Source of the DNA: JBDHTS01 sp044220535
GTDB taxonomy: Bacteria; Pseudomonadota; Alphaproteobacteria; Micavibrionales; Micavibrionaceae
Reading direction: 5' to 3'
Length of the DNA: 27,407 bases
Assembly: GCA_044220535.1 (NCBI GenBank)
Contig: JBGAQU010000026.1
Coordinates: 1 to 27,407 of the forward strand
Shown: one piece after another, positions 1-8,793 of the stretch
Layout: every line of letters starts with the position of its first letter
Numbering within the stretch: the first letter of the stretch is position 1
Position numbers and translations under genes: made by a program
The notes under the pieces: model-generated
What the model was told of the DNA's origin: nothing
What the model saw: the letters and a program-made list of their open reading frames with translations, nothing else
The model's database searches: none

Positions 1-498
1 CTCAGCGCGGGCGGCACCGTCACGGCGGGCAATTCATCCCCCATCACGGACGGCGCAAGCGGCCTTCTGATCGTGTCGGAAAAATACGCGCTGGACCACG
101 GCATAACGCCGCTGGCCCGCATTATTTCCTATGCCGATCGTGGCTGCGACTCCGCCTATATGGGAGTGGGTCCTGTCGAATCGACTTTGCAGGCATTGGA
201 AAACGTCAACCTTCCTTTCGATCGCGTCCGCGTCGGCGAAATGAACGAGGCTTTTGCGGCACAGAACATCGGCGTTCATAAAGAATGGGAAAGCCGCGGC
301 CACAAGGTCCGCCACATCTTCAACCGCAATGGCGGCGCTATCGCCCTGGGGCATCCGCTTGGCGGTTCGGGCGGCCGGATCTCCATGGAAGCGATCCTGC
401 GCATGATCGATGAAGGTGCCGATCACGGCATTGCCACTATGTGCATCGGTGGCGGCCAGGGCATAACTCATGTTTATGAACGCTATCAACCAAGATAA
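1..498 (+). CDS. Acetyl-CoA acyltransferase (thiolase), C-terminal part; 5' end outside window
   Basis: Catalyses thiolytic cleavage of 3-ketoacyl-CoA to acetyl-CoA and a shortened acyl-CoA, the last step of beta-oxidation. The frame is open from base 1, so only about the last 165 residues are present. Visible thiolase signatures are TAGNSSPITDGA near the start, NEAFA, the GHPLGG block with the catalytic His (codon 352-354) in NGGAIALGHPLGGSGGR, and the C-terminal MCIGGGQG carrying the catalytic Cys (codon 442-444). The degradative (FadA/FadI) role rather than the biosynthetic one is inferred from the neighbours: it is followed after 34 bp by a dehydrogenase/hydratase fusion and then by an acyl-CoA dehydrogenase, all on the same strand. 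Family assignment is very secure; the exact paralogue is not. Confidence 0.95.
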   Translation, partial: LSAGGTVTAGNSSPITDGASGLLIVSEKYALDHGITPLARIISYADRGCDSAYMGVGPVESTLQALENVNLPFDRVRVGEMNEAFAAQNIGVHKEWESRGHKVRHIFNRNGGAIALGHPLGGSGGRISMEAILRMIDEGADHGIATMCIGGGQGITHVYERYQPR

Positions 499-532
499 AC
501 AGGCGTAAACGCCGCACCGGGGAGATATTTCC

Positions 533-3500
533 ATGGCTCAAAAAGCCGCTATCCGACTGACCACGCATATTGAAAGGCCTAAACCGCGTTCCAGCTCTCC
601 GTTTACACGCGCGGTTGTGATTGGCGCGGGGATCATGGGCGCGGGCATTGCCTCGCATCTGGCCAGCTGCCTGCCGGATAACGATGAATTTAACGTCACA
701 CTGCTCGACAAATTTCCGAATACCGCCACCAATGCCGTAGAAAAACAGCGTAAAGGTTCGCAATCTGTCGACAAGTTACAGCGCAAGCCGTGGGAGGGCA
801 ATTTACTCGACCCTGCTTTCTCAAAGCGTATCGAATGCGGCACAACCGGAGACGATATCGCGCAAATCGCTGATGCTGATTTTATTCAGGAAGCAGTGTT
901 TGAAAAACTGGATATCAAAGTCGAAGTCTGGTCGGATTTGATCCGTAATTGCAAGGACGGCGCCTATATCGTTTCAAACACGTCTTCCATTCCCTTCAAA
1001 ACAATTTATGAAGCGCTGCCTCAGGATATAAAAGACCTTGCGAAAAAGAAGAACGTCACGCTCGGTCTTGTTCATTGGTTCAACCCGCCGCGTTTCAACC
1101 GTTTGGTGGAAATTTACCTGCCGCCCGAAACCGATCCGCGCAAAAAGAAAGTCCTGTTCGATTTTGTCCGAAAAAATTTAGGAAAAGAGCCGGAAGCCTG
1201 CCGCGACAACCCCGGTTTTATTGGCAACCATTACGGCGTGCCCGTCCTGAAATTCGCGCTGGATTTCATGATCGAACACGGCATGAAGGCGGAAGACGTC
1301 GATGCCGTCCTGGGGCGCAATGTCGGTTTTTACGGCGTGCTCAAACTGGTGGACATGGTCGGTGCGGATATCGCCGCCTCCGTAATCCAGAGCCTGCGCG
1401 AACGCCTGCCCGCCGATCATCCATTCCAGAAGGATTCAAAAGACATCCCCTTTATCCTGGACATGATCGCTAAAAAACGCACCGGCGGCAAAAGCCCGGA
1501 CGAGGAAGGGTGGTACCGTTTCATCGACGATCCTGAAAAACCCCGCAAAAAGAAAAAACAGGTTATCGACCTTGCCACCGGCGAATACCGCGATGCCATC
1601 GCCAAGGTGGAGCTGGACAGCGCGAAGGCTGGCCGCAGGGGGCTTCGGGAGGTTGTAGAGTCAAAGGATATAGGCGGTGAACTGGCCTGGTACGTCCTGT
1701 CCAAGGCCATCATCTACGCCGCCGGCGTGGTGCAGGACATCGCGCAGGACATCAACCAGCTGGATCGCACCATGCGGTCAGGTTTCGACTGGAAACGCGG
1801 CCCGTTCCAGATGATCGACGCTTTCGCGAAGGATGACGAGCTGGGGATCGACTACATCATCCGCCGTTTCAATGCAGAAAACATTCCGGTCCCGCAGCTT
1901 CTGCTGGATATGACACAGAAAACTGAAGACGGAAAAACCTTCAGCCAGCCCTTCTACCGCGAAGAAAACGGCGTCAGCCAGTATCTGGATTTCAAAGGCG
2001 CCTATGTCGATATCGCAAAAGAAGAAGACGTCCTGGACCTTGAAGACGTCAAAGCCACCCAAAAACCCATTGACGGCAATGATTACGCCAGCCTGTGGGA
2101 TCTGGGCGACGGCGTGCTGTGCGCGGAACTGCACGGCATGGCGAATTCCCTGTCACCCACCACGATGGATATTCTGAATTCCGCCGCCGATATTATCGAA
2201 GGTGGCCAAAAAGGGTTTAAATCCCTTGTCATCTATTCACCGAAAAGCAATTTTGCCATCGGGGCCAATCTTGGCCTGGTCAGTCTGATGGCCAATCTTG
2301 GCAATCGGGAGAACAAGGAGAAGATTGACGACGCCCTCTATACCGGCCAGATGACACTGGAACGCCTGAAATATGCGAAGTTTCCGGTCGTTTCCGCGGC
2401 GGGCGGTCTGGCACTGGGCGGCGGGTGCGAAATCCTTCTGCATAGCGACCGTGTCGTCACGCATTCGGAACTGAAACCCGGCCTGGTCGAAGCCGGCGTC
2501 GGGCTTGAACCCGCCTGGGGCGGCCAGGCTGAAATGCTGGAGCGGTATCTGGAACAGGCGAAAAGCCGCAAGAGCATGGAATCTGCTACGGTAAAGGCGT
2601 TTACCAAAATTTCTACCGGTTATGTTGCGCCATCCGCCTTCGTTGCCAGGCGCGACCTGTATCTGCGTTCAGGCGACAAAGTCATCATGAATCCCGACCT
2701 TGTATTGGCCGAAGCGAAAGCAGAAGCCATGGCGATGGCGGCGGACTATCAACCGCCTGAACCCGTTACCTTCCGCCTGGGGGGCGGTCAGACTCAGGTG
2801 ATGTTGCGTGGCGCCCTCAAATCCAAATATGACCAGCAGCGCGCCACATGGCATGATGTGAACGCTTTGGATGGCATTATCCGCACCCTGTCCGGCGGGC
2901 GGACAGATTTCAGCAAGACAGTTACCCGCCATGACATCCTTGCGCTTGAGCGCGATGGTTTCATGAAATCTGTGTCGACACGCCAAACATTGAGGCGAAT
3001 CCGCCATACGCTGAATACCGGAAAGCCGTTGCGGGAAGAGCCCCTGCTCGCCAGAATCTCTTACGACGCGCTGCTTTCCTTGATCCGCGCGGATTACGTC
3101 ATCAAGCAGAGACCTAAGGGCAATCCATACGTCAAGACCGACGGGCCGGACACGCCCCAGGCCGCCAACACCGCTATCGATTACAAGGCGATGAAGGGGC
3201 AAGATGTCGTCGATTATCTCCATGATCGCATCGCGCAAGATACCTGGATGGCGCCAGCGCCTTCGGAGAAGCTTCGCGATATATATAATAAAGTATCCAT
3301 TGATAGACGTAATGTTCTGCAGGCAAGAATCAAAGGCCTTTCCGCCTTTGCGCCTAGTGGAAAAACCGTGGTTCTGTCCGCCGCTTTCAGTTTCCTGTCC
3401 CAGAAAGAACAGCAATCTGAAAAAATTCTGCGCAGCAATGCATCGGAAGAGGACAAGGCCGTCCATGCCGCGCGTATCAAAAACTACAAACACTACAAAA

Positions 3501-3535
3501 ATGAGGTCAAAGCCCTTCAAATTCTGGTGGGTTAG
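533..3535 (+). CDS. 3-hydroxyacyl-CoA dehydrogenase / enoyl-CoA hydratase fusion (HAD first)
   Basis: Bifunctional beta-oxidation enzyme of 1000 residues that hydrates enoyl-CoA and oxidises 3-hydroxyacyl-CoA with NAD. The N-terminal Rossmann domain has GAGIMGAGIA (residues 31-40). The dehydrogenase catalytic motif is HWFNPP (His181, Asn184). The enoyl-CoA hydratase/crotonase domain covers roughly residues 520-800, with ALGGGCE (Glu633) and GLVEAG (Glu653); the 20-residue spacing matches the two catalytic glutamates of crotonases. Domain order is the reverse of E. coli FadB/FadJ and matches FadN-like and archaeal HAD-ECH fusions. It is longer than those familiar fusions; a basic, helical region of about 200 residues follows the hydratase domain. 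The ATG at 533 is preceded by a strong ribosome binding site, GGGGAG (519-524). It lies between the thiolase and acyl-CoA dehydrogenase genes and is probably co-transcribed with them. Confidence 0.95.
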   Translation: MAQKAAIRLTTHIERPKPRSSSPFTRAVVIGAGIMGAGIASHLASCLPDNDEFNVTLLDKFPNTATNAVEKQRKGSQSVDKLQRKPWEGNLLDPAFSKRIECGTTGDDIAQIADADFIQEAVFEKLDIKVEVWSDLIRNCKDGAYIVSNTSSIPFKTIYEALPQDIKDLAKKKNVTLGLVHWFNPPRFNRLVEIYLPPETDPRKKKVLFDFVRKNLGKEPEACRDNPGFIGNHYGVPVLKFALDFMIEHGMKAEDVDAVLGRNVGFYGVLKLVDMVGADIAASVIQSLRERLPADHPFQKDSKDIPFILDMIAKKRTGGKSPDEEGWYRFIDDPEKPRKKKKQVIDLATGEYRDAIAKVELDSAKAGRRGLREVVESKDIGGELAWYVLSKAIIYAAGVVQDIAQDINQLDRTMRSGFDWKRGPFQMIDAFAKDDELGIDYIIRRFNAENIPVPQLLLDMTQKTEDGKTFSQPFYREENGVSQYLDFKGAYVDIAKEEDVLDLEDVKATQKPIDGNDYASLWDLGDGVLCAELHGMANSLSPTTMDILNSAADIIEGGQKGFKSLVIYSPKSNFAIGANLGLVSLMANLGNRENKEKIDDALYTGQMTLERLKYAKFPVVSAAGGLALGGGCEILLHSDRVVTHSELKPGLVEAGVGLEPAWGGQAEMLERYLEQAKSRKSMESATVKAFTKISTGYVAPSAFVARRDLYLRSGDKVIMNPDLVLAEAKAEAMAMAADYQPPEPVTFRLGGGQTQVMLRGALKSKYDQQRATWHDVNALDGIIRTLSGGRTDFSKTVTRHDILALERDGFMKSVSTRQTLRRIRHTLNTGKPLREEPLLARISYDALLSLIRADYVIKQRPKGNPYVKTDGPDTPQAANTAIDYKAMKGQDVVDYLHDRIAQDTWMAPAPSEKLRDIYNKVSIDRRNVLQARIKGLSAFAPSGKTVVLSAAFSFLSQKEQQSEKILRSNASEEDKAVHAARIKNYKHYKNEVKALQILVG

Positions 3536-3550
3536 GACAGGAATAAAACC

Positions 3551-5500
3551 ATGCAGCAATATGATCCCAATGAAACCTTAAATAAAATCCGCTTTATCCA
3601 GAACATGCTCGGCGCGGGTGATGTTGCTGAGGAAATGGATTACTACAATAAAGAAAAAGACGAAGGCTATAGCTGGAACATGATGTGCCAGTTTATGGAG
3701 ACGGTCGCCGATTTTGCTGTCAGTGAAATGCTGCCGCTGAATGAAAGCGGGGACCGCGAAGGCTGCACGCATAATAAAGTAACCAAAAAAGTCAAAACAC
3801 CGAAAGGCTTCGCCGCAGCCTATAAACAATTCGCGGAAATGGGCCTGTGCGGCGTCACAGGAAGCCAGGAATATGGCGGCCTGGGCGCGCCTTATATGCT
3901 GAACGCCGCCATCGTCGAATTCTGCACGGCAACGAATTTTTCCCTGGCAACCTATGGCGGCCTGACCGCGGGTTGCGCCAAGGCCGTCGAGTATAACGGC
4001 ACGGACGAATTGAAAGCCACTTTCCTGCCCAAGCTGCTTTCCGGCGAATGGACCGGCACGATGTGCCTGACCGAACAGCAGGCGGGTACCGATCTCGGCA
4101 TGCTGAAAACCAAGGCGGAGCCGATTGACGGCACGGATATGTATGCCATTACGGGCGAAAAAATCTTCATCAGTTGCGGTGAACATGATGTCGCGGGCAA
4201 TATCTGCCACCTGGTCCTCGCACGCACGCCGGACGCGCCCGCAGGCATAAAAGGCATCAGCCTGTTTCTGGTTCCTAAATTCATGCCGGACGCAAACGGC
4301 GAAACCGGCGAGGCCAACAGCCTGCATTGCTCCGGCCTGTGGGAGAAAATGGGCATCCACGGCTCCGCCACCTGCACCATGCAGTTCGACGGCGCCAAAG
4401 GCTGGCTGGTGGGTGAAAAAAACAAGGGCGTCAACGCCATGTTCACCATGATGAACGACGCGCGGATGAAGGTCGGCCTGCAGGGCCTCGGCATCGCGGA
4501 CATCGCCGTCCAGAACGCCATCATCAACGCATCCCTTCGCGTCCAGGGCAGCCTGATCAAGGATGCCCGCGACCCGAACGCGCCGAAGGCGCCGTCCATC
4601 CTCCATCATACAAACGTCCGCGCCGACCTGATCGACCTGCAATCCATGATCCAGGGCTTCCGCGCTCTGCTCCACAACGTTGCGAAACATCAGGACATCG
4701 CCGCCCGCTTCCCGGAAGAACAGTTCCGCGAGCAGGCGGAGGATTACGTCGCGCTGATGACCCCGATCATCAAATCCATGCTGACCGATATCAGCGTGGA
4801 AGCAGCGACGAAGGGCATTCAGATCCCGGGCGGCGCAGGCTTTATTGTTGAATCCGGCGTCGAGCAGTTTTATCGCGATGCCGTTATCGGCACGATCTAT
4901 GAAGGCACCAACCATATTCAGGGTATTGATTTTATCTTCCGCAAAGCACTGGACCCCAAGGATTTCCAGTGCCGTATCGGCCAGGTTCTGGAACCGCTTT
5001 ACCGTGATATCTTCAACGCCTATGCCAAGAACCAATTTGTAGAAGAAGCGCAGAAACTGGAAGCTTGCCATTCCATCTTTGAAAAATCCATGACTATGCT
5101 GGCCCTGAAAGGCCTGATGGACCAGCTGGACGATATGCTGGCCGTGTCCAAGGACTTTATGGACATGTTCGGCTATCTGGCCGCAGGAAAAATGTGGCTG
5201 CAAATGATGAATGCGGCGCAGAGCCAGCTGGACGACAACAAAACGCTGGATGCAGGACAGAAACAGTTTTATGAGACGCAAGTAAAACTTGGCCGCGCTT
5301 ATATCCATCGTGTCATGGCGGTACGTATGGGTCTGGTATCAAAAGTGGAAGCCGGCGCCGAAACCATTCTGGCCATTGAGCCGGATGAGCTTATGCCCAA
5401 GCCCGACCTCCGGATCGGCGTTGACCAATGGCCCGCCCCGAAACCACCGCATCCTGATTTTGAGGGCCACAGGATCCTGCTGGAACTGATGATGGGTTGA
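3551..5500 (+). CDS. Acyl-CoA dehydrogenase (long form with C-terminal extension)
   Basis: FAD-dependent oxidation of acyl-CoA to trans-2-enoyl-CoA, the first step of beta-oxidation. At 649 residues it is longer than classical 380-residue family members and resembles the roughly 590-residue proteobacterial type with an extra C-terminal helical domain (residues ~480-620). Visible motifs are MCLTEQQAGTDLG (mid-domain, substrate/FAD region), GEKIFISCGEHD, and IYEGTNHIQGIDF, whose Glu451 sits where the catalytic base lies in medium-chain dehydrogenases. The ATG follows the upstream stop by 15 bp with an AGGACAGG-type ribosome binding site. With the two genes before it, this gives all four activities of the beta-oxidation cycle. 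The physiological chain-length range cannot be read from sequence. Confidence 0.95.
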   Translation: MQQYDPNETLNKIRFIQNMLGAGDVAEEMDYYNKEKDEGYSWNMMCQFMETVADFAVSEMLPLNESGDREGCTHNKVTKKVKTPKGFAAAYKQFAEMGLCGVTGSQEYGGLGAPYMLNAAIVEFCTATNFSLATYGGLTAGCAKAVEYNGTDELKATFLPKLLSGEWTGTMCLTEQQAGTDLGMLKTKAEPIDGTDMYAITGEKIFISCGEHDVAGNICHLVLARTPDAPAGIKGISLFLVPKFMPDANGETGEANSLHCSGLWEKMGIHGSATCTMQFDGAKGWLVGEKNKGVNAMFTMMNDARMKVGLQGLGIADIAVQNAIINASLRVQGSLIKDARDPNAPKAPSILHHTNVRADLIDLQSMIQGFRALLHNVAKHQDIAARFPEEQFREQAEDYVALMTPIIKSMLTDISVEAATKGIQIPGGAGFIVESGVEQFYRDAVIGTIYEGTNHIQGIDFIFRKALDPKDFQCRIGQVLEPLYRDIFNAYAKNQFVEEAQKLEACHSIFEKSMTMLALKGLMDQLDDMLAVSKDFMDMFGYLAAGKMWLQMMNAAQSQLDDNKTLDAGQKQFYETQVKLGRAYIHRVMAVRMGLVSKVEAGAETILAIEPDELMPKPDLRIGVDQWPAPKPPHPDFEGHRILLELMMG

Positions 5501-5514
5501 AATCTCCCTCCAAA

Positions 5515-5629
5515 TCGTCATCCCCGCGAAGGCGGGGATCCGGCAATAATAAAGCGCGTGCTTTGCACGCTCATATCTCCCGGATCCCGACTCTACGGTC
5601 GGCTGCGCCTCCCTTGTCCGGGATGACAT
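5515..5629. repeat. Palindromic intergenic repeat, copy 1
   Basis: A 115-bp structured block between the acyl-CoA dehydrogenase and ABC-F genes. Outer inverted arms are gtcatccc (5517-5524) and gggatgac (5620-5627). Inside are a perfect 8-bp hairpin with GAAG loop (5520-5539) and a second hairpin, gcgtgc-ttt-gcacgc (5556-5570). The first hairpin core is shared with the elements at 7530-7683 and 8721-8750, so this is a dispersed REP-like family. It probably ends or attenuates transcription from the fad operon. It also sits just upstream of the ABC-F start. Confidence 0.8.
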
Positions 5630-5682
5630 TTTTCTATGAATTTTCTTTCCCTGCCCGGCCTATCCATGCCATAACCTGCGGC

Positions 5683-7527
5683 ATGTTAAGCATTGCCAAC
5701 CTGACCTATAAAATCGGCACCCGCACGATTATCGACAATTGCAATCTCAGCATCATGGATGGCTGGAAAGTCGGGGTCGTGGGCGCCAATGGGGCCGGAA
5801 AATCCACGCTTTTCAAGCTGATCACCGGCGAACTCATCGCCGATGGCGGCACGGTCAGCCTGCCCCAGAAAAAGCGCTTCGCCCAGGTGCGGCAGGACAT
5901 GCCGGAAACCGAAGATTCATTGATTGACGTCGTTTTGGCCTCCAATATCGAAATGGCAGCCCTCTGGCGCCAGGCGGAAACCGAAACCGATCCCAACAAA
6001 ATGGCCGATATCTATCAGGCTCTTGCCGATATGGACGCCTATTCCGCCCCGGCCAGGGCTGCCACCCTGCTGACCGGCCTGGGGTTTAAGGAACACCAGC
6101 TGACCGAACCCTTCTCTGCCTTCTCCGGCGGCTGGCGCATGCGCGTGGCGCTTGCCTCCGTCCTGTTTCTTGAACCCGAAGTGCTGTTGCTTGACGAACC
6201 GACCAACCACCTCGATCTCGAAGCCATTATGTGGCTGGAAACTTATCTGGCGACCTATCCGCACACGCTGCTGGTCATCAGCCACGACCGCGAATTGCTG
6301 AACAAATGCGTCGACCATGTCGTCCATGTCGATAAAAAGCAACTGACTGTCTACACCGGCAATTACGACACGTTCGAGCGCGAACGCGCCTTGCGCCTCG
6401 GCCTGCAACAGAAAATGTTCGAGAAACAACAGGCCCAGCGCGCCCACATGCAGGCCTTCGTCGACCGCTTCAAGGCCCAGGCCTCCAAAGCCCGCCAAGC
6501 GCAGAGCCGCGTGAAGGCGCTGGAACGCATGGATCTGGTCGATGCCGTCATCGCCGACCGCGCCGTGCGCTTCACCTTCCCGAACCCGGATAAAATCCCG
6601 ACACCGATGATCGCGATCAAGGATGCCGATGTCGGCTACACCGAAGGCCAGCCGATCTTAAAACGCCTCAGCGACACAATCGACCCCGACGACCGCATCG
6701 CCCTGCTCGGGGCGAACGGCAACGGCAAATCGACCTTGATCAAGCTGATCGCGGGAAAACTGGGCGCGATGAAGGGTGAAATTACTCGTGCTTCCAAACT
6801 CCGCATCGGCTATTTCTCCCAGCACCAGACGGATGAGCTGGATGTGGACTCCACGCCCTATCTCGCCATGCTGAAGCTGATGCAGGAGAAAAACCCGGAT
6901 GTGAAGGAACCTGTCGTGCGCGCGAAACTCGGCGCCTTCGGCTTCTCCCGCGATCTCGCCGACAATAAAATCAAGGCCTTGAGCGGCGGCGAAAAAGCCC
7001 GCCTGCTATTTGCGTTTATGAGCTTCGATGCGCCGCATTTGTTATTGCTCGATGAACCAACCAACCATCTCGATATCGATGCGCGCGAAGCGCTGGTTCA
7101 GGCGCTGAACGATTACCAGGGCGCCATCGTCATCGTCAGCCACGATCCCAACATGGTGGAACGCGTGGCGGACCGTTTATGGCTGGTCAAAGACGGCGCG
7201 GTCAATGATTTCAACGGCGACCTCGAAGACTACCGAAAATTCACGATCCAGCAGCGCCGGGATGAGCGTAAGGAAGAAAAGAAATCGAAAGCGGAAAAAC
7301 CTGCGCCCGTTGTTGATATCGCGCCGAAAAAATCGTCCAAAGATTTAGAAAAAGCCGAAAAAGCGATTGAACGCCTGATGAAGGAAAAGGAGCGGCTGGA
7401 GGTGCAAATGGCCGAACCCGGTTTTTATTCCGGCGGCAAAAACGTGGAAACGGTTCAGAAAGATTATAACCGCGTTCTCAGCGAACTTGAAGCGCAGGAA
7501 AATTTCTGGATAGAAGCCTCCGCCTGA
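5683..7527 (+). CDS. ABC-F family ATPase (YheS/Uup-like translation factor)
   Basis: Soluble protein with two ATPase domains and no membrane segments, as in ABC-F proteins that act on the ribosome. First domain: Walker A GANGAGKST (residues 34-42), signature FSGGWRMRVALA, Walker B LLLDEPTNHLDLEA. The linker is rich in charged helix (residues ~235-290). Second domain: Walker A GANGNGKST (343-351), signature LSGGEKARLLFA, Walker B LLLDEPTNHLDIDA. A Lys/Glu-rich coiled coil follows at ~545-610, as in Uup/YheS. The SGGWRMR signature favours the YheS branch. I start it at ATG 5683 (MLSIANLTYKIG) because this matches the family N-terminus; the frame stays open upstream to 5497, but that part reads through the palindromic repeat. 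No clear Shine-Dalgarno is visible. An antibiotic-protection role is possible but there is no specific sign of it. Confidence 0.92.
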   Translation: MLSIANLTYKIGTRTIIDNCNLSIMDGWKVGVVGANGAGKSTLFKLITGELIADGGTVSLPQKKRFAQVRQDMPETEDSLIDVVLASNIEMAALWRQAETETDPNKMADIYQALADMDAYSAPARAATLLTGLGFKEHQLTEPFSAFSGGWRMRVALASVLFLEPEVLLLDEPTNHLDLEAIMWLETYLATYPHTLLVISHDRELLNKCVDHVVHVDKKQLTVYTGNYDTFERERALRLGLQQKMFEKQQAQRAHMQAFVDRFKAQASKARQAQSRVKALERMDLVDAVIADRAVRFTFPNPDKIPTPMIAIKDADVGYTEGQPILKRLSDTIDPDDRIALLGANGNGKSTLIKLIAGKLGAMKGEITRASKLRIGYFSQHQTDELDVDSTPYLAMLKLMQEKNPDVKEPVVRAKLGAFGFSRDLADNKIKALSGGEKARLLFAFMSFDAPHLLLLDEPTNHLDIDAREALVQALNDYQGAIVIVSHDPNMVERVADRLWLVKDGAVNDFNGDLEDYRKFTIQQRRDERKEEKKSKAEKPAPVVDIAPKKSSKDLEKAEKAIERLMKEKERLEVQMAEPGFYSGGKNVETVQKDYNRVLSELEAQENFWIEASA

Positions 7528-7529
7528 TC

Positions 7530-7683
7530 ATTATCGTCATCCCGGCGAAGGCCGGGATCCATGCAATAGCGCGACGAGAATCAAAAGGCGATAACGATGA
7601 TAGAGCGCCCTCTACAACATGGCTTGCCTTTTGTGCTGTTGCAAGAGGGTATGGGTCCCGACCTTCGCCGGGATGACGATAAT
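7530..7683. repeat. 154-bp element with 22-bp perfect terminal inverted repeats (copy 2)
   Basis: The left arm 7530-7551 and right arm 7662-7683 are perfect 22-bp inverted complements, attatcgtcatcccggcgaa plus GG on the left, and the match continues inward with a few mismatches. Each arm also contains a hairpin core like that of copy 1; on the left it is atcccggc-gaag-gccgggat (7539-7558). The roughly 110-bp centre has no coding signal. The element exactly fills the gap between the converging ABC-F and msrA genes (it begins 3 bp after one stop and ends 6 bp before the other). A bidirectional terminator role is likely. It could also be a MITE-like non-autonomous element. Confidence 0.85.
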
Positions 7684-7688
7684 AAAAC

Positions 7689-8189
7689 TTACACCACCCA
7701 ATTCTTCCTGACCCAATGGCATGTATATCCATCCGGATGTTTCTGCAGATAATCCTGATGGTATTTCTCCCCCTCCCAGAATGTCTGCTCCGGCGCAATC
7801 TCTGTTACAATCTTTCCCGGCCATTTGCCTGAGGCATTCGCCGCCGCAATGATGTCCTCCGCTATACGCTTCTGCTCGGCATCGGTATAAAAAACCGCCG
7901 AACGATATTGCGATCCACGGTCGTTCCCCTGGCGATTTGCCGTCGTCGGATCGTGCGCCTGCAGGAAAAATCGCATCAGCGCGCGAAAATCCGTCTTCGC
8001 CGGATCGAATGTCACCTCGATCGCTTCCGCATGTCCGCTTTTACTGTCATGCGTATCCTCGTATTTCGGGTTGTCCAGATGCCCGCCCGTATACCCGACG
8101 CGCGTGCCCGTTACGCCGGGCAGGGCGCGGAACAATTCCTCCATGCCCCAGAAGCAGCCGCCCGCCAGGATCGCCTTGTTCGATGTCAT
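7689..8189 (-). CDS. msrA: Peptide-methionine (S)-S-oxide reductase MsrA
   Basis: Reduces the S-epimer of methionine sulfoxide in proteins, using thioredoxin. The 166 residues match the compact bacterial length. The catalytic motif GCFWGME places the nucleophilic Cys at residue 12. Other family blocks are GYTGGHLDNPKYEDT, GHAEAIEV, FFLQAHDPTT, RGSQYRSAVFY and a C-terminal YTCHW Cys that can act as the resolving residue. There is no signal peptide, so it is cytoplasmic. Its ATG lies 3 bp beyond the msrB stop codon, with a ribosome binding site (GAGAAAGG) inside the end of msrB, so the two are translated from one msrB-msrA transcript. Confidence 0.97.
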   Translation of the reverse strand: MTSNKAILAGGCFWGMEELFRALPGVTGTRVGYTGGHLDNPKYEDTHDSKSGHAEAIEVTFDPAKTDFRALMRFFLQAHDPTTANRQGNDRGSQYRSAVFYTDAEQKRIAEDIIAAANASGKWPGKIVTEIAPEQTFWEGEKYHQDYLQKHPDGYTCHWVRKNWVV

Positions 8190-8192
8190 GGA

Positions 8193-8636
8193 TCAGCCTT
8201 TCTCAAACAGCTTCACGAACTCGCCATAGCCTTCCGCCTCCAGCCGGTCTTTCGGCACGAAGCGCAAGGAGGCAGAATTGATGCAATATCTCAACCCGCC
8301 TTTGTCCCTCGGCCCATCCGGAAACACATGACCCAAGTGAGAGTCCGCATGTTTCGACCGCACCTCAACCCGTCGCATGCCATATGCCGTGTCGCTATGT
8401 TCCGTCACATAGGCATCCACAACTGGCTTCGTAAAACTCGGCCATCCGCAGCCGGAGTCAAATTTGTCCAGCGACGTGAACAACGGCTCGCCGGACACGA
8501 TATCGACATAAAGCCCCTGCTCCTTATGATCCCAGAACGGGTTGCGGAACGGCGGCTCCGTCGCGCTGTCCTGCGTCACCCGTTTCTGCATCTCATCCAG
8601 CCGTGCGATGGCGGCCTCGTCTTTCCGATAATTCAT
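8193..8636 (-). CDS. msrB: Peptide-methionine (R)-S-oxide reductase MsrB (zinc-free type)
   Basis: Reduces the R-epimer of methionine sulfoxide, complementing MsrA. Motifs: DSGCGWPSF, SHLGHVFPDGP and the catalytic RYCINSASLRF Cys. The two CxxC zinc-binding pairs of E. coli MsrB are both replaced: the first region reads LYVDIVSGEPLF and the second RSKHADSHLGH. It therefore belongs to the zinc-free form. The Cys in SGCGWPSF is the likely resolving residue. I chose ATG 8636 (MNYRKDEA) because GGAAGG lies 6 bp before it; a TTG six codons upstream would swallow that site. First gene of the msrB-msrA operon. Confidence 0.95.
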   Translation of the reverse strand: MNYRKDEAAIARLDEMQKRVTQDSATEPPFRNPFWDHKEQGLYVDIVSGEPLFTSLDKFDSGCGWPSFTKPVVDAYVTEHSDTAYGMRRVEVRSKHADSHLGHVFPDGPRDKGGLRYCINSASLRFVPKDRLEAEGYGEFVKLFEKG

Positions 8637-8720
8637 TTTTACCTTCCTTACCAATTATGTAGGGTATTTTTGTATTCCGCAAAGGCCCTTCAAAAACCGC
8701 AATTCGTTCTTATTTTATAT

Positions 8721-8750
8721 TCGTCATCCCGGCGAAGGCCGGGATGACGA
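8721..8750. repeat. Compact 30-bp palindrome, copy 3 of the repeat family
   Basis: Perfect 13-bp stem tcgtcatcccggc / gccgggatgacga around a GAAG loop. The core is the same as in the elements at 5515-5629 and 7530-7683. It lies between the divergently transcribed msrB and lipoprotein genes, so here it cannot be a terminator for either unless transcription enters from outside. Confidence 0.85.
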
Positions 8751-8793
8751 TTGTGAGTTAAGAACCGATTAGATGACGCAAAAGGGAACCAAA

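Noticed and set aside
3578..5308. A 576-codon open frame on the minus strand opposite the acyl-CoA dehydrogenase
   Set aside because: The plus strand has clear acyl-CoA dehydrogenase motifs and operon context; the opposite frame is a codon-bias shadow.
5497..5682. Upstream extension of the ABC-F protein by 62 residues
   Set aside because: It translates the palindromic repeat and is not part of the conserved family N-terminus.
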